Assembly: GCA_905182985.1 (NCBI GenBank)
Contig: CAJJDN010000172.1
Location: 1-64,000, forward strand
DNA: 64,000 nt
Reading direction: 5' to 3'
DNA from: Paramecium sonneborni
Lineage: Eukaryota; Ciliophora; Oligohymenophorea; Peniculida; Parameciidae
Made by a program: the position numbers and the translations under genes. The notes under the pieces were generated by a model that made no database searches, had not been told where the DNA came from, and saw only the letters and a list, made by a program, of their open reading frames with translations. The stretch's first letter is position 1, and every line of letters starts with the position of its first letter. Positions 40,667 through 52,425 of the stretch are shown in pieces.

Positions 40667-42643
40667 ATGAGGAGTCATACCAAGCAGTTAACTATTACGT
40701 AAGAAAACCATTTCCAAAACTAAATTATTGAAATCACTTAAACTTTGCGTATTCTATTTCCCATTCTCAAGGTTCCGGCAAATACAGAGTTGCATTTTAA
40801 CTTATTAATAAAGAATTTGAAAGATCCTTGATTATATAAACAGGATGGCGTATTCGTTTACAATTACTAAGAAGAGGGATTGTCTGTCTTATTAAAATTC
40901 TTAAATCATAATCTAGGGATGGACTTAAACACGATAATTAATTACATTTATTGAGAAAGCTATAACAATTTATTATGTTTTATTTTGGATTGCTCGAAAA
41001 TTAAGCAAATGAATTAAGTATTAACATTTATACAATTAATAGAAATATTTTATCTTAAGGATATACTTTATCGAATATCATAGATTCACCTCTTAATTTT
41101 TTAGTTATCTAAACTTCATGAAGATGTTCGATCAATGTTAGTTTGGAAGCCTGAAATATATTTTAAGGATTCTCGTTTCAATAAAATCAAGTTTCAATAT
41201 TATTTATCAGTTGGACATTTACATTTCCAATTTAAACTATTCGATGCTGCACTTTTTTATTATAAAGAAGCTATTGGTGAATGTTAAATTATTATGACTG
41301 ATATTATAAATCAAGATTTTCATCTTAAAAAACTTTATGACCAATATTCAAAAGTGATTTCTTGGATTATAATAACACTTTATATAATGACTTTCGTATA
41401 TGAATTACAATCAGACTATAATAAATTATTAGAAACATTTAAAATAGCACTTTGGCTTACAGAATTAATTGATAATTTCGGATTAGCAATGTTTTTAGAA
41501 GAACAATACCATTTGAATTCAAATTAAGTATTTTAATTATTTAAATCTATAGTATAAATCATTTATGATAGAAATTAAAGAAATTAACTACATACTTGCT
41601 CCTATATTTCCTTAGTCTAACATAAAATATGATACAAAATTAAAAAATGATATTTGGTCAGACACAAATGCTAGATTTTATAAGAAATTTAATAAAGAAA
41701 TAAATCTTTAATTATATTCCATCTTTTAATAACCAGAAGATACTAATTTAAAAAAAAATATGTTTCGACTTACAGAATAAGAAACAACTATTTAATCAAA
41801 TATTCATACCCCTAGGTAACATGAAAAATGTAGAACATTCAATTCTTTAGATGAAGTTAAAAACAGTAAATTAACTATTGGTAATCCATCACCTTAACAT
41901 TCTCACAGAGCAACTGCAATTACAAATCATGTTAAAACTAAATCTTTTAAATTTACATCAGATATAGATTCTATTATAAAAAGATTTCCAAAAAGAGAAA
42001 TTGAATCATTTTCATCTTTAAAAGCAAAAAAGGAATTGGATCTCTATTATTAATAAAAAGTGCTCTCTTCTTTTGATAATGCAATTTAAATTAAATCTTT
42101 AAAATCAGTTAAATAATAAATATCTTCTTAAGAAGAACTAGATAAAATATGCTAAACTGATCTTATAGTTGGCAAAAAATTATTAAAGTTTTAAAAATAC
42201 ACACATTAAAGAGTGGCAACTAATTCAAATATCATGAAAATTATATCAGATATTTCTAAAGAGTAAGAACATTTGGAAGGGGTTAATTCTGCACGTTTAC
42301 TTGTTCAAGGTACTTAAGATATTGAATAAAAAATAAGAGTTAAAATGTAATAATTTATCAAATAAAAATCTATGCACAATGAAGGTGAATTAATGGTAAA
42401 TTCTTTTATTATATTAAATAGAATCTTAAAGCTCTTGTATCAGATTATGAATAAAATTTATCAAAAGCTCCTAAAAATCATGAATAACAGATAGAATAAT
42501 CTTACATATCCAAATTTTTAAGAGAGAAAAATAAATCTATCATTTAATCAATTGACCAAACAATCAAGCGCACTGCTCCAGAATAAATAAAAGTCAGAAA
42601 ATCATTTTTATCAAGGGTTCAAGAGTCACTATTTAAAAAATGA
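40667..42643 (+). CDS. Hypothetical protein with helical, TPR-like middle; N-terminal exon uncertain
   Basis: A clear frame runs from about 40750 to TGA 42641-42643 with introns at 41018-41042 (25 nt), 41528-41552 (25 nt) and 42396-42421 (26 nt). ATG 40667 (MRSHTKQLTITQENHF) opens a different frame, and I could not place the intron joining it, so the start is provisional. Residues near the middle read LHFQFKLFDAALFYYKEAI, a TPR-like helix pair, then more helices (TFKIALWLTELIDNFGLAM). The C-terminal half is Lys/Ser/Gln-rich and probably disordered. The function is unknown. It starts 15 bp after the Polo-like kinase stop. Confidence 0.55.
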
Positions 42644-43188
42644 GTTTATAATTAAATGTTATGTATATTAGTTTTTTTATGCATGGATTACATTATTAAA
42701 ATAAATAAATTATTACTACATAAAAAGATTTTTTATGTTTAAGAAAGTAGGATTTTTTTATTTCTATCCTTTCTGATCCATTTTTTAAATTACATAATAA
42801 TTTTTATTCAAATTATAGTGTAATCCTACTAATATTGAACATGGATTAGCCATTTATATTTTCATCATAATTTTTTAGCAAATTTTAACATAATTCAGAT
42901 TTTCAATTAAATTTGATATAATATTTTTACTAATTATGAAAAAAAAAAATTATATTTTCCATATATCAAAAAGGTAAAAAAATGTTAATTTTTAGTTATT
43001 AGAATAAGATATCAAATTTGAAAAATATTTCTATTTTCGATTCTTTTTAATATGTCGATATATTTTGAAATTAAATATAATCTGATAATGTTTTAGAAAT
43101 AATTTAGAGTAAAATTTATTTGAAAAACAAAATTTTTTAATATCAATAATAAATATATTAATTTATATAATATCATCAAACTTTAATT
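42644..43188. other. Intergenic, convergent, no gene seen
   Basis: 545 bp of strongly AT-rich DNA with long A and T runs between two convergent genes. Nothing supportable was found in it. Confidence 0.5.
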
Positions 43189-44272
43189 TCAACTATTTTT
43201 TAAAAAGTTTATAATGTAAGCCCAAATTGCTAATTATTGATCCTCTCCTTATTTAAAGCTATCATAGCATTATTTTAAATAAACTTCTTTTAATTGTTAA
43301 TCTTCAAAATCCCAAAAAAAATATAATAAGATCAATGGATTAAACTCAGGGTGAAATTATAATCCTAATAGGTGTGAACTTTTAAAAGCATAATTTTGGC
43401 AATGTTGTGCACTCATCAACGGTTCACTATTTTTTGGTAGTTCAAAAACATAATCTCCATGTATTTAATATACATTTAAATTTTTTATATGATATTCTGC
43501 AAATTCTAAACCTGATAGTAAAGTTAATCTTCCCACTTGCATTCGAGGTACATGAGTCATTTTCCTTGCTTCTCCACCTAAACAATGAGCTAAAATTTGA
43601 TGTCCGAAACATATTCCCAGCATTTTAATTTATAGTTTATCTGCTTCTTTTAAAAAATTAAATAATGGTTCCTTCCAATCCTCCCACACATCATAAGCTG
43701 AACTTGTTGAACCAGTAATAACAATCCCTTCTAAACCTTCTAATTTTGGAAATTGTTTCTCTATTGCCTAAAATTAGAAAAATATATACTAGATGAATTT
43801 CCCAATCTTCATTTTCTTATTTGTAGATTCCTAAGTGCAATGCCTCCATTATATTTACATATTTATCATAATATTGGGGCTCTGTTATTAATAAAGCAAA
43901 TCTTTTTTTGGGCAACGCTTCTTCTTTTCTTTACAATAAAAAGGGGATAATTTAGGATTTAAATCCTGAATTAAGCGAAAATTCAATCAAAATAATTTTT
44001 TCATCCTTTGTTGATTTGATTACATCACCTTTGATGATTACTTTAAGTAATTCTTTAAACTCACTCTTATATAATATTTCCACATATTATTCAAGAGTTA
44101 AAATTTTTGTTTAATAAGACAATTAATACAACAACCTAGCAGCAGCAAAAAAATCATTTGGATCAAATTCTGGATGATAATTGATCTTATAGAAATCTAA
44201 TTCTTGTGAATTATAGGTAAAATATTCTCCTGACTTAATAATTAGTGTCACTTGCTTTTATTAATTCATCAT
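43189..44272 (-). CDS. Class I glutamine amidotransferase-like protein
   Basis: 353 residues with one 22-nt intron (43768-43789), frame exact. The GATase fold begins near residue 115 (KKRFALLITEPQYYDKYVNI). It shows GIVITGSTSSAYDVWEDW, the nucleophile elbow MLGICFGHQILAHCLGG (catalytic Cys) and GLQFHPEFN (catalytic His/Glu), so the triad is intact. Such stand-alone domains release ammonia from glutamine or act as gamma-glutamyl hydrolases. The partner is unknown. The N-terminal 110 residues (MMNQQKQVTLIIKSG...) contain a second HPEFDP segment in a context like the domain's own C-terminus, as if the tail of another copy were fused in front. The start is taken at the first ATG of this frame. 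Confidence 0.8.
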
Positions 44273-44908
44273 TTTTATTGTAATATTTAAATAATTAAAT
44301 CTGAAATAATAAGTTTTATGAATTTAGATATTATAAGTAAATAATATTTTTTTTTTAGTCTTTAAATCATAAATTATGTAAAATTTGGAATTTTTGATCA
44401 TATTCTTCAAAAAAATATATGTAATAGTTTTGTGAGATTAATATGGTTCCTTAAATTATATAATGTAATATGTCGAAATATAATCCATTAGAATTTAATC
44501 TCATAAATCTAGGAATATATAAAGTAAATTTTAGATAAGAAAAAAAAGTTCATTAGTTAATTTACAATTTTTTTTATTCAAACTAATCTAAATATAGAAA
44601 AAAATAATGATTTTGGTTAAGGAATTTGCTTAATTACAATGATAAAGTTATTCAGTTTTTAACTTGAATTTAAAAAAATAAAAATGAAAAAATTATTAAT
44701 TTTAATTTAGGGAAAGTCCATTTTTATAATAGCTACTCATTAAATATTTCAAAATCTAATCATCAAATAGATTATATAGTTTTGGGGCATTAAATTTAGC
44801 TATTTTCAAAAGGTATGAATTATAAATAGAAATATTGTTATCATATTTAAATTATTTCTTTATATAAATAAAAAACAAATATTCAAAATATTAATAAATA
44901 TATATAAA
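44273..44908. other. Intergenic, no gene seen
   Basis: 636 bp between divergent reading frames, with long A/T runs. It could hide decayed remains of an upstream amidotransferase copy, but I see no frame to support that. Confidence 0.4.
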
Positions 44909-45169
44909 TAATGTCAAATTAGGATATTGATTTCCTTACAGTAACTCCAGAAATTAGAGAATTATATTCCATTCCTACTGATGAAACGATAGTTGATTCT
45001 TATAAATTCAGAATTAATACAGAGTGCTTATCATTTAGTCAAAAATTTTTTAATTCTTACGTAAATAGGAATTAATAAAATCCTAGTTCTTTTCACCAAT
45101 AGCTGCTGTTGTATCAGCTGGAGTTTGCACTATTTCCTATATCTAATTGAGATAACCAGCTGGAGATGT
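44909..45169 (+). pseudogene. Possible 5' fragment of a GRAM-like gene
   Basis: ATG 44909 opens MSNQDIDFLTVTPEIRELY and SIPTDETIVDSYKF, which resembles the start of GRAM domains (F-x-IP-x-DE-x-I-x-DY). After about 35 residues the similarity stops. The frame then runs antisense through the 3' end of a better-supported minus-strand gene until TGA at 45167-45169. The expected continuation of the domain is missing. It may be a truncated relic, or chance. Low confidence. Confidence 0.3.
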
Positions 45170-45445
45170 TGCAAGATAAATCAGATTTGAAAGAATGAAT
45201 CCAGTCAAAAGAATGGTTCTGTAAATTAAATAATTATAACATAGTCGAGGATTGCCAGCTTTATCTTTGTTTGCTACAGTTTATTTTATTAGACAATGCA
45301 AGCCTTATTGATAAAAAATATAAAAAAAAAGTATAAGAATTATTATTATTTAATTAATTGCATATTCATTTATTTAAGCAAAATCGTAACTAAAAAAATC
45401 ACTTTATAAAACTAATTTTCTTTTTAAAATAGATTTGTTTATCAT
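45008..45445 (-). CDS. Small membrane protein, unrecognised
   Basis: 145 codons, no intron, MINKSILKRKLVLQSDFF to MISTLYQF. There are two hydrophobic helices (NQIIIILILFFYIFY and TILLTGFILSNLIYLA) separated by a basic loop, followed by a polar helical tail (QIQEIVQTPADTTAAIGEKN). Codon choice in the second half looks clearly coding. The basic N-terminus and size would suit an organelle inner-membrane protein, but no family is recognised. Its 3' end overlaps the GRAM-like fragment on the other strand. Confidence 0.55.
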
Positions 45446-45956
45446 TTTTTATTTATCTGCATATAATAAATTTTTGCTATGATTTTTAATTTTAATTTTC
45501 TTCTTTTATTTCGAAAATTTGTTAAAGTCAAAAGATTTTAGAAAAAGATTCCTTTTTATCAATATCTAGTTCAATCTTATAAACAGCATAATTGCATTAT
45601 TACTATTAAATTTTATATTTTTGGAAAAGAATCTTTTTAAGGATTTTAGATTAATTGCTTATTTTTTTTGAAAAGAGATTTTATTGGAAATTTAGAAATG
45701 ATTGAAATGTAATATTTAAATGTAATACTTAAATGTATTTACTGTCTTTTTCTATTAAAAGCATAATAGAAAGGTTCAATTGACTACTAAGAGTTTTTAT
45801 AATACAAACTATGATTATTATCATTTTTAAAGTAAACAAAATTCTATTAAATAACTATATATATTTGTTTATCTATTTGATTATCAGATAATAAATTATA
45901 TAATAATTGATTTTTGGTTAAGATGATATTGAAGTGTACTTATATTTTAATTAAAT
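45446..45956. other. Intergenic, no gene seen
   Basis: 511 bp of AT-rich DNA between two minus-strand genes. A loose inverted repeat (AAAAAGATTCCTTTTT near 45545 and its partial complement near 45622) is the only structure noted, and it is too imperfect to call. Confidence 0.35.
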
Positions 45957-46392
45957 TCATTTTTCTTAAGTTTTTTTTAATTCACTCACATAGACAGCCT
46001 CACAAGCATCCAAATATGTATTTACTAAAGTTTTATACTTCACAAACATGTGATATTTAGCTAATTCATACTAAAATAACCCAATAGCTCCTCCAACACA
46101 TGCACCATATAATAACAATGGTGGTTTTGCCATTTTTGAAAGTCTAGTATAAAATAGGGCATTTCCTTCAGGAGACTAATTTATTTATCATTTTACTTAC
46201 TTCAAGAGGATTTCTAAAGAATTTTGGAAAGCTCAAAAATCTAGTGGATGCAAGGATGACACCAGAAATGGCAAATGCTACGGCAGGATATGTAAAAACA
46301 AGACGATATTTATCATTCAGAAATTCGATATCTAAAGATATAATTAGAAACACACCTTCTGGAGAAATTTAATATTGAGTTTCAGTCTCCAT
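45957..46392 (-). CDS. Small membrane protein, unrecognised
   Basis: 136 residues with a 25-nt intron (46176-46200), frame exact. The N-terminus is METETQYQISPEGVF, then a hydrophobic helix TYPAVAFAISGVILAS, a basic loop, and a second helix PPLLLYGACVGGAIGLF followed by a polar tail ending KKTQEK. A Gly-rich second helix and a paired-helix layout are typical of small organelle membrane proteins, but the family is not recognised. A 24-nt GTGTGT...TTAG stretch after SPEG could be an extra intron without changing the frame. Confidence 0.55.
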
Positions 46393-46440
46393 AAATAATT
46401 AATAAACAAAAAGAGTCATAACATTTAAACAAACCAATTG

Positions 46441-46701
46441 TCAGCGTCGAATTCCAATCAGTTTTATTTCGTTATCTCTTTCTTCTTCTTCATTCTCTTC
46501 GTAAATACTCCACATACGAGAGGCTTCTAAATATCTAGATGATCTTGGTGAACTATTTCTTGGAGAACCTTATCGATGAGACTCTATATATTTTTTTATT
46601 TCGTGGACCATATATAATTGTTTTCCCTTTACAGATGAACGATAAATAGTCTGCAGTTAGAACATCAATTCAGATTGAGATTCAAGTACCATAACTAACA
46701 T
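46441..46701 (-). CDS. Small hydrophilic protein, unrecognised
   Basis: 86 codons, no intron: MLVMVLESQSELMFQ, then IYRSSVKGKQLYMVHEIKKY, an Arg/Ser segment with repeated SPR motifs (RQGSPRNSSPRSSR) and an acidic run EENEEEERD. The SP sites look like proline-directed phosphorylation targets. It starts 48 bp upstream of the next minus-strand gene's ATG spacer. The function is unknown. Confidence 0.45.
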
Positions 46702-46838
46702 TTAAAATTCATGTACATTTCAAATCATCCTTCTCTTATTTATTGATAAGATCCTATTGAAATAGTAATGATATGATTTTGAACATGTCGTAATAAAAAT
46801 GGGATTATTGCATATATATTTATAATAATTTGTATATC

Positions 46839-47408
46839 ATGTATTAAGAAAATCTCCTACAATGTAAGATTGAAAAAAAATCTTGTTTATCTGTTAAGTT
46901 CAGTCACATTGATAAAATTTTAATCTTTCTACTTCAATACATAAATGATATTTTTTAAGAGCTTAAATGTTTCTCTAAATTTAACCAATAATTATATTAT
47001 TTAGAAGGTGGTTTCATTTATTTAGAATTAGATTTCTTAATGAAAATTTCAATTGACATATTTTATCCAATGTCTAAATATTTGATATATAATTAAGATA
47101 TTGATGATCTATTATCAGCTATTCTAAATATGTTTTAAATAACAATAATAATATTGTTGAATTATTAAAAACATTAAAGGAATTCTAATACTTTAAATCA
47201 GCTTAATAATGTTAGATCTTAAAATTTTAAAAGAGTATTTATAATATTAAATAATATGGCATTTATCATTCATAATCAACTTAGTAATTCAGCTTCTAAT
47301 CTCTTTTATTCTCCAAAAGGTATTGCATTATCATCAACTGATAAAGTAGACATATGGCATGGTAGATCAACTTATTCATCATACTTTATAGCTTCCTAAG
47401 TAACTTGA
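46839..47408 (+). CDS. Doubtful ORF overlapping the oxygenase 3' end
   Basis: ATG 46839 opens a frame whose first 100 residues look protein-like (HIDKILIFLLQYINDIFQEL, YLEGGFIYLELDFLMKI, QDIDDLLSAILNMF). The frame then becomes low complexity and runs antisense over the last 130 bp of the oxygenase gene to TGA 47406-47408. A missing intron near 47130 could instead give an ending near 47340. Coordinates after 47130 are not reliable. Confidence 0.3.
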
Positions 47409-50106
47409 TCATGCATTTAACGCAATATTAAAGCTGCACTTTTACCAGTCATATCACAAGGTCTAACACAATGTTTAATAGCATTTGCAGCATACGATCC
47501 TTCTTCCATACAAAGAATGCATCTTAATAATAGTAAATATAATAAATACCCTCTTGGTAAAGGAACAGCAAAAGCACCATTACAAAATCCATAAAATTAA
47601 CTTCCAAAAGATAATCTACAATCAGAGAAAACTCTTATTGTAAAAATTGGTTATTTAAATCTAACAGCATCATCAAAATGCTAAGCTAATCCTTCTTTTC
47701 CATCATGATACACATTACAAGCAATCGAATTAATAAATTTTTTAGGAACTACGTTGTCATTTTCTAATTTAGTAATAAGATTTCTCATCCATAATGGAGG
47801 TGATGATACATCTCTTCTAACACCAGCAGCTACCATAGAATGTGGTTCTGCTAATTAACATTTAGTCCACATATATCTATAACCAAAAAAGAATTTAGTT
47901 CTACGTACACTTGAATGATGATTTGATTATGCATGTGATATTTAAGCAGTCATAGGTAAATAATGACCTTTTGAATATAATAATGTTTAATATTACCATC
48001 AAATCCTTTTAATTCCATTTCAAAAATATCTTTTTCCATTTATAGTAATTCTTCATTTGTAAAATAACCTACATATGCATGTGCTCCTACTTGATATTCT
48101 GGAAACATTGGTAAAAATGATTTAAAATTGCATGGACAATTGTTAGGTTCAAAAAAGAAATCTAATCTAAATTCATTTAAATTATTATCTAATACCTATC
48201 TACCAATCTATCTCCCAATTTAACTTTAGTCACTTTAGTAATTAAATCAAAGGCAAAACTATCTCTTGTTGTTATACAATATAATGGCTATTTTAGAAAA
48301 CTTAATTCTTTCATTTTAATAATATCAAGAGAAATAGGTTAGTATTTTTTGATTAATTTATATGTTGATAAATTTGTAAAGTTTTCAGGAGAGTAAGTTG
48401 AAGTCCAATTTATTGATTTTTTGTTTTATTTTATCTAAACATTATCTGTAGGGATTTCATAAATCTTATTACTTCTTCTTATAATATAATCTTAACCTTT
48501 TTCATTTGCTTTAAATCTTTTGTTCATCATTTTTATTAGATAATAGTTAGTTACATGATGTTCAACTCTCTTAATGAAAGCATTAAGTAAATCCTTATTA
48601 TGATCATTAGCTGTTTTCCATTTATCTTCTGTGACATACATTTCCATTCTGATGCTACATGTGTTAATATTATGATTTCCATCTTCTTTTATTAAATGAT
48701 TTATTAATTATTCACTAGCTCCACCATCTTTTCTAACATCAGTAGATGATAAGATTTTTGCTCTCTTCTTCTTTTTTGTTTGATTTACATTATTTGAACT
48801 TTATTATTAAGATTATGGAACCTGAGCTTAAGATCGAGCTTCTAAAACATAATTCTCTTATTATTGTATTATATTTGTAAACTCTTAAAATAAGCTTTGG
48901 GCAGTTGAATTACTATTTACTGGAACTTTTGGAACTGATATGACAAATTTAGTCTATATTTCTTCTTTCTATGTTTCTGTACAGATTGAAGAATTATCAT
49001 TTCCTTCATTCCATAATCCAACACTTTTCAAAAATGCTTTTCTACCTGATACACTTTTTTTAAATAATAAACATATTGAAATTTCTGATTCACATATAAA
49101 GTTTACTAATTATTGTTTAATATCTTCCTACTCATCCAATTATATTGGTCTTAATAATTAATTTCTATTAATTATATTTAATTTTATACTCATCATAGTT
49201 ATAGTGAATCACTAAACATAAAGCATCTTAAAATAGCATCCATAAATTAAAAAATTTTCTAGCTATCATTACTCTTTCTCTTGAAATCTTATTTCTAAGG
49301 TGAGGAAATAATAAATATTCTCTTAGTGCAGTTTCATCCTAAGAATTAAAAAGTGTGAAGACAATCAAATTTTTTCCATTCAAAAGATTATTATATAAGT
49401 TATCTAAGGCTTCATCATAACCATTTATAGGTTAACAACCTGATGAACATTAATAAACAAGTGGAGGTAGTCTTAATAAAATTTAATCAGTACTTTTTAA
49501 AAATATGATTAACATCTTTTTATTCACTTTCACTTTTTTTTACATAGGATACTCCACATGTTCTTTTCAAATTCAAATTAGCTTATGATTACTTTTATCT
49601 AATAAAATGTTATTTTTTTGTATAATCTTCTGGATCCTTATGTTTATTTTAGATTTCAACTGGAGCATATCCTGATTGATAGTTGAGTTTATAGCCTCCT
49701 TATTTAAAGTGTTTATCCCTCTCCTTATAATCCATACAATTAGGAATAGCTTAGAACAACTACTCAATTGTTGGTTTTCCTTTCAAATTTAATTTTTCTA
49801 AAGAATAAGCTGCAGGTCTAGATGGAACATCAATTAGTATCTTTTGATTGGTATTAGTGACAACTTCAAGCTTTTCAAAGGTTTCATTGTGTTTAATAAC
49901 TTATTCTTGAGAAGGTTTTTTAAAAAGACCCTCAAAATCTAAACTAGGAGGAACAACTTATTCAGAAGTTATCCAAAATGTAGGATTGACATCGAAATTA
50001 CTAATAATCCTTTTCTTAACAATAGTTTCATCATCTGATGATTTTGCTGGATATACAATTTCAATGAAGGTTCCCTTTTTCTGTAACTTAAGCTTAAGGC
50101 AATCTA
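47276..50106 (-). CDS. AlkB-type 2-oxoglutarate/Fe(II) oxygenase; 5' end unresolved
   Basis: Introns at 49472-49493, 49165-49189, 48208-48233, 47968-47996 and 47523-47549 (22-29 nt) join one frame of about 900 residues ending EAELLS. The C-terminal oxygenase core has CNVYHDGKEGLAQHFDD (HxD iron ligands), PIFTIRVFSDCRLSFG, FCNGAFAVPLPRG and, across the last intron, CMEEGSYAANAIKHCVRP then MTGKSAALILRQM (distal His and the 2-oxoglutarate Arg). This resembles the plant/protist AlkB-like group more than DNA-repair AlkB. The N-terminal half is unrecognised. No in-frame ATG was found: the frame stays open into a palindrome upstream. The right boundary is only where clear coding ends. Confidence 0.7.
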
Positions 50107-50149
50107 TATAAATTAAGAATAGACATTCAAATATATGGGATTTTGCAAA

Positions 50150-50251
50150 AGGTTTGTGTTAGGGGGTGTGCCTAGATTAAAGTAATTGTAATTGAAAAGC
50201 AATTAATAAATTAATTAATTGTAATTCAGACACACTCCTTTCACAAACCTG
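50150..50251. repeat. Imperfect palindrome, about 100 bp
   Basis: The left arm AGGTTTGTGTTAGGGGGTGT is answered by the right arm ACACTCCTTTCACAAACCT. The similarity continues inward (AATTGTAATT near both inner ends), leaving a short AT loop near 50200. Arms are about 45 bp with several mismatches. GC-richer ends stand out against the AT-rich spacer. It lies between the lipase 3' end and the 5' end of the oxygenase frame. Confidence 0.65.
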
Positions 50252-50384
50252 AAAATGATGATGTTGTACCTCTTTTATTGATTTATCTCTTTTGCATAAT
50301 TAAAAAATTGTTATACTAAGGGTCTTTGATGTTGGCCCCTTTTTTAGCAGTATATTTGTAAGAATACCCCCCTTACGATTAAAA

Positions 50385-51222
50385 AAGATTTGAGTCTTAT
50401 ATTTAATTAATATATAAAATAATCATAATTTCTAGATGAGACGAAGTATGTCAGCTGCAAACTTATCTCTAACATCAAAGTGTGTATATCCGTTTTATTA
50501 ATACTAATATTATGAATGATAGAATTACTGATTCATCACTTCCAGGAACAATGCAAGTATTTTTTGAATTGACAATGCAATTGTATTTGATGATATCATC
50601 ATTTGGAGACCAGAAAGAATATACTTTAGAACCTTCTCTATGAGTTTTAGAATTTAAAGCAGTAAGCATTTGTGATGATGGTGAGAATCCATTATAAGTA
50701 CTACAAGTAGGTAATCCAGTTGCATAAGTGCAATCAACTAAACCATAATTAGCTCCAGCTAATCCAAAGAAAGCAGCAATAGAATTAGTAATTGGATCTC
50801 CGACAGTAAATTTACTAAACAAAGATTCTGAATAAGTTCCACCAATAATAGCTGCTCTAGCTAATGTGACTCCCATTGAATGACCAATTACAATAACTTT
50901 ACTAGCTTTTGTATAAGCAAGAACACCTTCTATGAAACGTCTAGTAGTCATCACATATTTCTCAGAATGACTATTTTATGAAGCCAAATTAGGATTGGCA
51001 GGTCCTAAAAATTATTATTATAAAATCTACCCCATGTTGTTACATACAAATCAGCTTTAGTGTATCCACCATAATTTTATAAATATTCAATAAGTTATGT
51101 GAATCCAGTCTACCAGCCAACTGTTCCACCATTACCAACTCCAATATCAGAATTTCCATGAACAAATACAATTGGATATTTTGAAGGAGCAGTAGTTGGT
51201 CTAGTTTCAGCACCTCTAAGAA
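50385..51222. repeat. Exact direct repeat beside the gap, unit 1
   Basis: 838 bp identical to 51588-52425 (offset 1203), ending exactly at the gap. Confidence 0.9.
50423..51222 (-). CDS. Class-2 lipase, first copy, 5' end lost in the gap (assembly duplicate)
   Basis: Identical to the complete gene at 51626-52634 from inside its first intron to the stop, offset 1203. It is cut by the run of N at 51223, so the signal peptide and first exon are missing. It most probably represents the same gene twice. Confidence 0.8.
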
Positions 51223-51587
51223 NNNNNNNNNNNNNNNNNNNNNNNNNNNNNNNNNNNNNNNNNNNNNNNNNNNNNNNNNNNNNNNNNNNNNNNNNNNNNN
51301 NNNNNNNNNNNNNNNNNNNNNNNNNNNNNNNNNNNNNNNNNNNNNNNNNNNNNNNNNNNNNNNNNNNNNNNNNNNNNNNNNNNNNNNNNNNNNNNNNNNN
51401 NNNNNNNNNNNNNNNNNNNNNNNNNNNNNNNNNNNNNNNNNNNNNNNNNNNNNNNNNNNNNNNNNNNNNNNNNNNNNNNNNNNNNNNNNNNNNNNNNNNN
51501 NNNNNNNNNNNNNNNNNNNNNNNNNNNNNNNNNNNNNNNNNNNNNNNNNNNNNNNNNNNNNNNNNNNNNNNNNNNNNNNNNNNNNNN
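51223..51587. other. Sequence gap (365 N)
   Basis: Run of N between two identical lipase-containing segments. If the two flanks are one unmerged overlap, this gap is artificial and has no real length. Confidence 0.9.
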
Positions 51588-52425
51588 AAGATTTGAGTCT
51601 TATATTTAATTAATATATAAAATAATCATAATTTCTAGATGAGACGAAGTATGTCAGCTGCAAACTTATCTCTAACATCAAAGTGTGTATATCCGTTTTA
51701 TTAATACTAATATTATGAATGATAGAATTACTGATTCATCACTTCCAGGAACAATGCAAGTATTTTTTGAATTGACAATGCAATTGTATTTGATGATATC
51801 ATCATTTGGAGACCAGAAAGAATATACTTTAGAACCTTCTCTATGAGTTTTAGAATTTAAAGCAGTAAGCATTTGTGATGATGGTGAGAATCCATTATAA
51901 GTACTACAAGTAGGTAATCCAGTTGCATAAGTGCAATCAACTAAACCATAATTAGCTCCAGCTAATCCAAAGAAAGCAGCAATAGAATTAGTAATTGGAT
52001 CTCCGACAGTAAATTTACTAAACAAAGATTCTGAATAAGTTCCACCAATAATAGCTGCTCTAGCTAATGTGACTCCCATTGAATGACCAATTACAATAAC
52101 TTTACTAGCTTTTGTATAAGCAAGAACACCTTCTATGAAACGTCTAGTAGTCATCACATATTTCTCAGAATGACTATTTTATGAAGCCAAATTAGGATTG
52201 GCAGGTCCTAAAAATTATTATTATAAAATCTACCCCATGTTGTTACATACAAATCAGCTTTAGTGTATCCACCATAATTTTATAAATATTCAATAAGTTA
52301 TGTGAATCCAGTCTACCAGCCAACTGTTCCACCATTACCAACTCCAATATCAGAATTTCCATGAACAAATACAATTGGATATTTTGAAGGAGCAGTAGTT
52401 GGTCTAGTTTCAGCACCTCTAAGAA
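51588..52425. repeat. Exact direct repeat beside the gap, unit 2
   Basis: Second copy, beginning exactly at the last N. It continues into the intact 5' part of the lipase gene. Confidence 0.9.

Noticed and set aside
45540..45640. Inverted repeat resembling a hairpin RNA
   Set aside because: The pairing is short and broken, and AT-rich sequence gives such matches by chance.
49191..49196. Separate gene start (ATG ATG) inside the oxygenase region
   Set aside because: A 25-nt intron at 49165-49189 joins the upstream and downstream frames in phase, so the region is one gene and not two overlapping ones.
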